NCBI GenBank assembly: GCA_944387755.1
Contig: CALXGC010000159.1
Span: forward strand, 1-18,618
Source of the DNA: an uncultured Oscillospiraceae bacterium
Lineage (GTDB): Bacteria > Bacillota_A > Clostridia > Oscillospirales > Oscillospiraceae
DNA length: 18,618 nucleotides
Reading direction: 5' to 3'
A model generated the notes under the pieces. The model had not been told where the DNA came from. It saw nothing but the letters and a program-made list of their open reading frames with translations, and did not search any database. Both the position numbers and the translations under genes were made by a program. Shown here in pieces: positions 15,192-18,618 of the stretch; positions within the stretch are counted from its first letter, which is position 1; each line of letters starts with the position of its first letter.

Positions 15192-16388
15192 CTATGGGAG
15201 GCGCTCCACAGTCCGGACAAAGGCGGGCAGAGTGTCTGTCAGGTTCTGGTATCCGCAGTAAACGGCGTGAAGGACGGCGTTTCCCCTGCGGAGAATTAAC
15301 TCGCTTCTGGGAAGGCGGAGCTGGGTCTCCCCGGTCAGCTCGCTGACGCGCCTCTCCTCCGCCCGGCGGCAGAGGAGAACGGCGTCCGCCCCCTCCGCCG
15401 GGCCCAGGTCCGTCCAGATGCTGGAGCGGCTCATCTCCTCTGCCCGCAGCCGGGCCAGGCTCTCCAGGGGGTAACGGACCACCCAGACCTCCAGAGAGGG
15501 GACCTCGTCCCAGTCAATTCCCCCCTCAAACCAGGAGAACGCCCCGTACTGCCGGAAGTACCAGCCCTCCGGGTCCAGCAGGGTCCCTCCGTGGGAGATG
15601 CGGTCCATGTTCCAGGCGGGGTCGCCGGAGAGGGAGAGGTCTTCCCCCTCAATCTCCGTGAGGGTGACAAAGCCGGAGCCCTCCAGGGGATAGGGGGTGT
15701 AATTCAGTCCGAAAAAGAGCTGGGCCGTGTTCACCAGCACGGGGAGGAGCGCCAGCGTCCCCGCCGCCGCCAGCCAGCCGGTCCGCCGCCCCCGGACCGG
15801 AAGACCGTTTTTGACGGCCCGGCGGTACCGGGACAGCTGGATCAGGCCCAGCAGGTAGGACGCGTCCAGAAGCGCCAGGCCGGCCAGGGACAGCAGAAAG
15901 GGGATCGTCACCCCGTCGGACAGAGTCTCCATGGGGTAATGGCGCAGAAAATACCAGTCCGTGCCCCAGAAGACGCCGTTCCGGTACAGCCCCAGCAGCA
16001 GAAGGTTGAGCACGGCCAGCGCCAGTCCGCCCGCCAGTTTTGTCCGGAAAAAGCGCCTCAGAGCGTAGTCCAGCACCTCCGGGTCCGTGTGGGCCTGGGC
16101 GGCGGGGTCCTCTGCGGCATAGACAAAGAAGTCGCTGCGGAACATGCCCCAGTAGTCCCAGCCGGCGGCCCGGTAGAGGGCGTTCAGCTCCGGGTCGTCC
16201 TCCGCCCGGCCCTGGATGGGCTCCAGATGGACCTGAACCTGCTTCGGCTCCATCCGTTCAAAGCAGACGGCGGGACCGATGGACGTGGAGTAGCGCAGCC
16301 CTTCTCCGGCCAGCCTGGCCAGCCAGCCCTCCAGACCCGGTATGTCAAAGCCCCCGCAGGGGAGAATGCGCACGGCAGGCAGTTTCAT
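15192..16388 (-). CDS. DUF2812 membrane protein, first copy of the tandem pair
   Basis: A 398-residue membrane protein. The N-terminal DUF2812-like domain (about 1-115) has FDIPGLEGWLARLAGEG, VHLEPIQGRAEDDPELNALYRAAGW (core LYRAAGWDYWGMF) and FFVYAAEDPAAQAH. Three hydrophobic segments lie at about 118-135, 160-183 and 204-226, then a C-terminal part of about 170 residues that may lie outside the membrane. The ATG at 16388 overlaps the padR stop as ATGA and has GGAGG seven bases upstream, so translation is coupled to the regulator. Function is unknown; the arrangement suggests that PadR controls how much of this membrane protein is made. It is the closer partner of padR and the likely founder of the tandem duplication. 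Confidence 0.82.
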   Translation of the reverse strand: MKLPAVRILPCGGFDIPGLEGWLARLAGEGLRYSTSIGPAVCFERMEPKQVQVHLEPIQGRAEDDPELNALYRAAGWDYWGMFRSDFFVYAAEDPAAQAHTDPEVLDYALRRFFRTKLAGGLALAVLNLLLLGLYRNGVFWGTDWYFLRHYPMETLSDGVTIPFLLSLAGLALLDASYLLGLIQLSRYRRAVKNGLPVRGRRTGWLAAAGTLALLPVLVNTAQLFFGLNYTPYPLEGSGFVTLTEIEGEDLSLSGDPAWNMDRISHGGTLLDPEGWYFRQYGAFSWFEGGIDWDEVPSLEVWVVRYPLESLARLRAEEMSRSSIWTDLGPAEGADAVLLCRRAEERRVSELTGETQLRLPRSELILRRGNAVLHAVYCGYQNLTDTLPAFVRTVERLP

Positions 16389-16696
16389 GGTTCTTCCTCC
16401 TCCGCGTCGGCGAGGCAGGCCCGCAGGCGCTCCAGCTCCTCCCGGTACACCGCCCGGCCCCTCTCTGTGAGGCGGTAGGTCCGCCTGCGGCCGTCCACCT
16501 GGGTCTCCTGAATCAGTTTTTCCTCCTGAAATTTGCCCAGCAGGGTGTACAGCGTGCCCGGTCCCAGCTTGACCCGGCCTTTGGTCCTGCTCTCCACGAA
16601 TTCTGTGATCTCCGTGCCGCACATGTCCCGCCTGAGAAAGGACATGAGCACGTAAAACATGGGTTCCGTCAGCGGGCCGCGCCCCTTTCCGCCCAT
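16385..16696 (-). CDS. PadR-family transcriptional repressor
   Basis: A 103-residue winged-helix protein of the small PadR type (like LmrR-class proteins of about 100-120 residues). The recognition region reads MCGTEITEFVES followed by KLGPGTLYTLLGKFQEE, the PadR signature, then the wing ETQVDGRRRTYRLTERGR and a C-terminal dimerisation helix (REELERLRACL). It acts as a cytoplasmic dimer binding DNA. The ATG at 16696 has GGAGGTG five bases upstream; an in-frame codon at 16717 overlaps the operator. It is the first gene of a three-gene operon and its promoter carries two perfect inverted repeats, so it most likely represses its own operon. The ligand is unknown. Confidence 0.9.
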   Translation of the reverse strand: MGGKGRGPLTEPMFYVLMSFLRRDMCGTEITEFVESRTKGRVKLGPGTLYTLLGKFQEEKLIQETQVDGRRRTYRLTERGRAVYREELERLRACLADAEEEEP

Positions 16697-16717
16697 GGAA
16701 GCACCTCCCCGGCACAC

Positions 16718-16736
16718 AATATCGTGAGCCGATATT
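16718..16736. promoter_or_regulatory. Operator 1 upstream of padR
   Basis: AATATCG and CGATATT arms surround TGAGC. It lies just downstream of the padR -10, over the expected start of transcription (about 16740) and the early leader. The same arms and spacing recur in operator 2. Confidence 0.8.
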
Positions 16737-16746
16737 ATCTGACTCT

Positions 16747-16775
16747 ATTGTAATATCGACAAGCGATATTGTCAA
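16747..16775 (-). promoter_or_regulatory. Promoter of the padR-DUF2812 operon
   Basis: On the minus strand a perfect TTGACA (16775-16770) is followed by a 17-base spacer and TACAAT (16752-16747, five of six). Operator 2 fills the spacer between the two boxes, so a bound repressor would block RNA polymerase. Confidence 0.85.
16752..16770. promoter_or_regulatory. Operator 2 upstream of padR
   Basis: AATATCG and CGATATT arms surround ACAAG. It lies between the -35 and -10 boxes of the padR promoter. Its centre is 34 bases from the centre of operator 1, about three helical turns. Confidence 0.8.
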
Positions 16776-16793
16776 CAGCCGCCGAAAAATTTC

Positions 16794-16822
16794 TTGACAA
16801 GAGGGGAGAAGAGGTGTATCAT
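16794..16822 (+). promoter_or_regulatory. Promoter of hisCB
   Basis: A perfect TTGACA (16794-16799) is followed by a 17-base spacer and TATCAT (16817-16822, five of six). The start site would be near 16829, giving a leader of about 50 bases. Confidence 0.85.
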
Positions 16823-16852
16823 CTCATTAGTACTTTAGCGAACTAATGAGAT
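16821..16852. promoter_or_regulatory. Large palindrome at the hisC start site (candidate operator)
   Basis: ATCTCATTAGT and ACTAATGAGAT are perfect 11-bp arms around a 10-base centre. It begins within the -10 box and covers the expected transcription start, a typical repressor position. No T run follows, so it is unlikely to be an attenuator. A TrpR-type histidine repressor (HisR, YerC/YecD family) is a possible owner; that is inference. Confidence 0.6.
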
Positions 16853-16878
16853 AGAACACAGAACAAGGAGGACGCGCC

Positions 16879-17934
16879 ATGTCCCGGTATTTCAGCAGCC
16901 AGGTAAGCCAGCTGACCCCCTACACGCCGGGGGAGCAGCCGAAAGACAGAAACTATGTGAAGCTCAACGCCAACGAGTCCCCTTACCCCCCGTCTCCCGG
17001 CGTGGCGGCGGCCCTGAACGCCCAGGAGGCGGACCGCCTGCGCCTGTACGGCGACGCGGCGGCAAAAGAGCTGAAGGAGGCCCTGGCCCGGCAGTACGGC
17101 GTGGGGCCGGAGAACGTCTTTGTGTCCAACGGCTCTGACGAGGCGCTGAACTTCGCCTTTCTGTCCTATGCCACCGACGGCCGGGGCGCGGCCTTTGCGG
17201 ACTTTACCTACAGCTTCTATCCGGTGTTCTGCGGCCTGTACCACATCCCCATGGAGATCATTCCGCTGAAAGAGGATTTTTCTCTGGACCCCAAAGATTA
17301 CTACGGCCTGCACAAGACCATCGTCATCGCCAACCCCAACGCCCCCACCGGCCTGGCCCTGAGCCGGGCGGAGGTGGAGGGGGTTGTGAGGGCCAACCCG
17401 GACAGCGTGGTAATCATCGACGAGGCCTATGTGGACTTCGGCGGGGAGAGCTGCGTCCCGCTGACGAAGGCCTATCAGAACCTGCTGGTGGTGCAGACCT
17501 ACTCCAAGTCCCGCTCCATGGCCGGGGCACGGCTGGGCTATGCCATCGGGGATGCGGCCCTGATTCAGGACCTGGAGACCATCAAGTTCTCCACCAACCC
17601 CTTCAACGTAAACAGCCTCACCATGAAGGCGGGAATCGCCGCCCTGGCGGAGCAGAGCTACTACGACGAAAACTGCCGGAAAATCATGGAGACCAGGGCC
17701 TATGTCACCCAGGAGCTGAAGAAGCTGGGCTTTACGGTGCTCCCCTCCAGGACCAATTTTATCTTCGCCAAAAAGGACGGGATGGACGGGAAGGCCCTCT
17801 GTCAGGGCCTCAGAGACAGGGGCGTGCTCATCCGCCACTTTGACAAGGCGCGCATCCGGGACTATAATCGTATCACCATCGGCACAAGAGAACAGATGGA
17901 CATCTTTTTGGAGAAGCTGAAGGAGCTGCTATGA
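16879..17934 (+). CDS. hisC: Histidinol-phosphate aminotransferase
   Basis: A 351-residue PLP-dependent fold-type I aminotransferase that converts imidazole acetol phosphate and glutamate to histidinol phosphate and 2-oxoglutarate. Family landmarks are KLNANESPYPP (substrate loop), VFVSNGSDEAL (cofactor phosphate region), IANPNAPTG, VVIIDEAYVDFG with the cofactor-ring aspartate, TYSKSRSMAGARLGYA with the PLP lysine K210, and a C-terminal arginine region near IRDYNRITIGT. Length fits HisC (about 350). The ATG at 16879 has AAGGAGG seven bases upstream. It is the first gene after a strong regulated promoter and its stop overlaps the hisB start. Related aminotransferases (for example CobD) exist, but adjacency to hisB supports HisC. 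Confidence 0.94.
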   Translation: MSRYFSSQVSQLTPYTPGEQPKDRNYVKLNANESPYPPSPGVAAALNAQEADRLRLYGDAAAKELKEALARQYGVGPENVFVSNGSDEALNFAFLSYATDGRGAAFADFTYSFYPVFCGLYHIPMEIIPLKEDFSLDPKDYYGLHKTIVIANPNAPTGLALSRAEVEGVVRANPDSVVIIDEAYVDFGGESCVPLTKAYQNLLVVQTYSKSRSMAGARLGYAIGDAALIQDLETIKFSTNPFNVNSLTMKAGIAALAEQSYYDENCRKIMETRAYVTQELKKLGFTVLPSRTNFIFAKKDGMDGKALCQGLRDRGVLIRHFDKARIRDYNRITIGTREQMDIFLEKLKELL

Positions 17935-18518
17935 GAACGGCTGAGATTGCACGCAAGACCAACGAGACCGACATCCGGCTGAAGCTGGACCTGGACGGGC
18001 GGGGAGAGAGCGCTGTCGCTTCGGGCGTGGGCTTTCTGGACCACATGCTCACTCTATTTGCCCGCCACGGGCGGTTTGACCTGAACCTGGCCTGCAAGGG
18101 GGACACCTGGGTGGACGGCCACCACAGCGTGGAGGACGCCGGCATTGCCCTGGGCCAGGCCTTTGCAGAGGCCCTGGGAGACAAGCGGGGGGTACGGCGC
18201 TACGCCTCCCTGTGCCTGCCCATGGACGAGGCGCTGATTCTCTGCGCCGTGGACCTGTCCGGCCGGGGCGGGTACTATGAGGACCTGGAGATCCCCACGG
18301 AGAAAATCGGGGACTTTGACAGCCAGCTTGTCTATGAGTTTATGGAGGCCTTCGCCGTCAACGCAAAGCTTACCCTCCACCTCCGGAAGCTCTCCGGCCG
18401 CAACTCCCACCACATCGCGGAGGGGGCCTTCAAGGCCCTGGGCCGGGCCCTGCGGGAGGCCGTGGCCATTGACCCGGAGTTCCGGAACGAAATTCCCTCC
18501 ACCAAAGGGACGCTGTGA
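17931..18518 (+). CDS. hisB: Imidazoleglycerol-phosphate dehydratase
   Basis: A 195-residue monofunctional HisB, which dehydrates imidazole glycerol phosphate to imidazole acetol phosphate, the step just before HisC. The metal-binding motifs are complete: GVGFLDHMLTLFARHG (D37, H38), VDGHHSVEDAGIALG (D62, H64, H65) and NSHHIAEGAFKALGRAL (H160, H161). The length is that of the single-function bacterial enzyme, with no fused phosphatase. The ATG at 17931 overlaps the hisC stop as ATGA, with GGAG-like sequence at the end of hisC, so the two enzymes are made together. No further his gene follows within the remaining 100 bases; a repeat element does. Confidence 0.96.
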   Translation: MRTAEIARKTNETDIRLKLDLDGRGESAVASGVGFLDHMLTLFARHGRFDLNLACKGDTWVDGHHSVEDAGIALGQAFAEALGDKRGVRRYASLCLPMDEALILCAVDLSGRGGYYEDLEIPTEKIGDFDSQLVYEFMEAFAVNAKLTLHLRKLSGRNSHHIAEGAFKALGRALREAVAIDPEFRNEIPSTKGTL

Positions 18519-18538
18519 TAGGGAGCAACCGGCAGGGA

Positions 18539-18612
18539 TGTAGGGCGCGGCGACCCGGCGCGCCGTTTTCTGCCATCTGACGATACGGCGTGCCCAGTGG
18601 TCACGCCCTACA
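18539..18612. repeat. Intergenic repeat element with TGTAGGGCG / CGCCCTACA ends
   Basis: A 74-base element bounded by perfect 9-bp inverted ends (18539-18547 and 18604-18612). Inside lie a second, imperfect pair, GGCGCGCCG and CGGCGTGCC. The layout and terminal sequence resemble dispersed intergenic elements I associate with Oscillospiraceae genomes, but copy number cannot be tested from one window. It could be a MITE-like or REP-like unit and may form the 3' end of the hisCB transcript. Confidence 0.6.
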
Positions 18613-18618
18613 AGTGCG

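Noticed and set aside
16821..16852. hisC palindrome as a T-box or histidine attenuator
   Set aside because: The leader is only about 50 bases, has no T-box sequence or specifier stem, no run of histidine codons in a leader peptide, and no T run after the palindrome.

Overview
This is a GC-rich (roughly two-thirds G+C by eye) chromosomal window from a low-redundancy, densely coding Firmicute. The mix of genes (AddB-type helicase-nuclease, RNase M5, PadR/DUF2812 genes, acyl-ACP thioesterase, GuaB), the strong GGAGG ribosome binding sites and the TTGACA/TATAAT-type promoters point to a gut clostridium of the Oscillospiraceae (Flavonifractor / Pseudoflavonifractor / Lawsonibacter / Intestinimonas type). 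The genus is an inference. No rRNA, tRNA, CRISPR array, phage gene or transposase was seen. No gap between genes exceeds 300 bases; the longest is 4114-4354.

Layout. (1) 1-1893, minus strand: the 5' end of guaB, preceded by a two-gene unit made of a cysteine-rich zinc-ribbon-like protein and an acyl-ACP thioesterase, joined by an ATGA overlap. (2) 2078-4113: a plus-strand PRK06851-type P-loop protein and a minus-strand membrane-anchored GH25 muramidase meet at a strong bidirectional terminator. (3) 4355-10956, plus strand: a five-gene run of addB, an alpha/beta hydrolase, a pyridoxamine kinase, holA and rnmV (RNase M5), which looks like one transcription unit for DNA repair, replication and RNA processing with two metabolic genes inserted. 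(4) 10953-12417, minus strand: a 2H-phosphoesterase-like gene followed by a CpsB/YwqE-type PHP phosphatase. The latter collides tail to tail with rnmV inside a perfect 19-bp inverted repeat. (5) 12604-16696: a membrane-tethered XRE regulator (plus) facing a minus-strand operon of a PadR repressor and two tandem DUF2812 membrane proteins. The PadR promoter carries two perfect copies of one inverted repeat, so autoregulation is likely. (6) 16879-18518, plus strand: hisC and hisB, translationally coupled, behind a near-consensus promoter with a large palindrome at the start site. A TGTAGGGCG-flanked repeat element follows hisB.

Most of the window is core housekeeping. The parts most worth a second look are the regulatory and signalling block (membrane XRE, PadR, paired DUF2812), the PHP plus 2H phosphoesterase pair, the double operator upstream of padR, the candidate histidine operator upstream of hisC, and the inverted repeat shared by two convergent gene ends.
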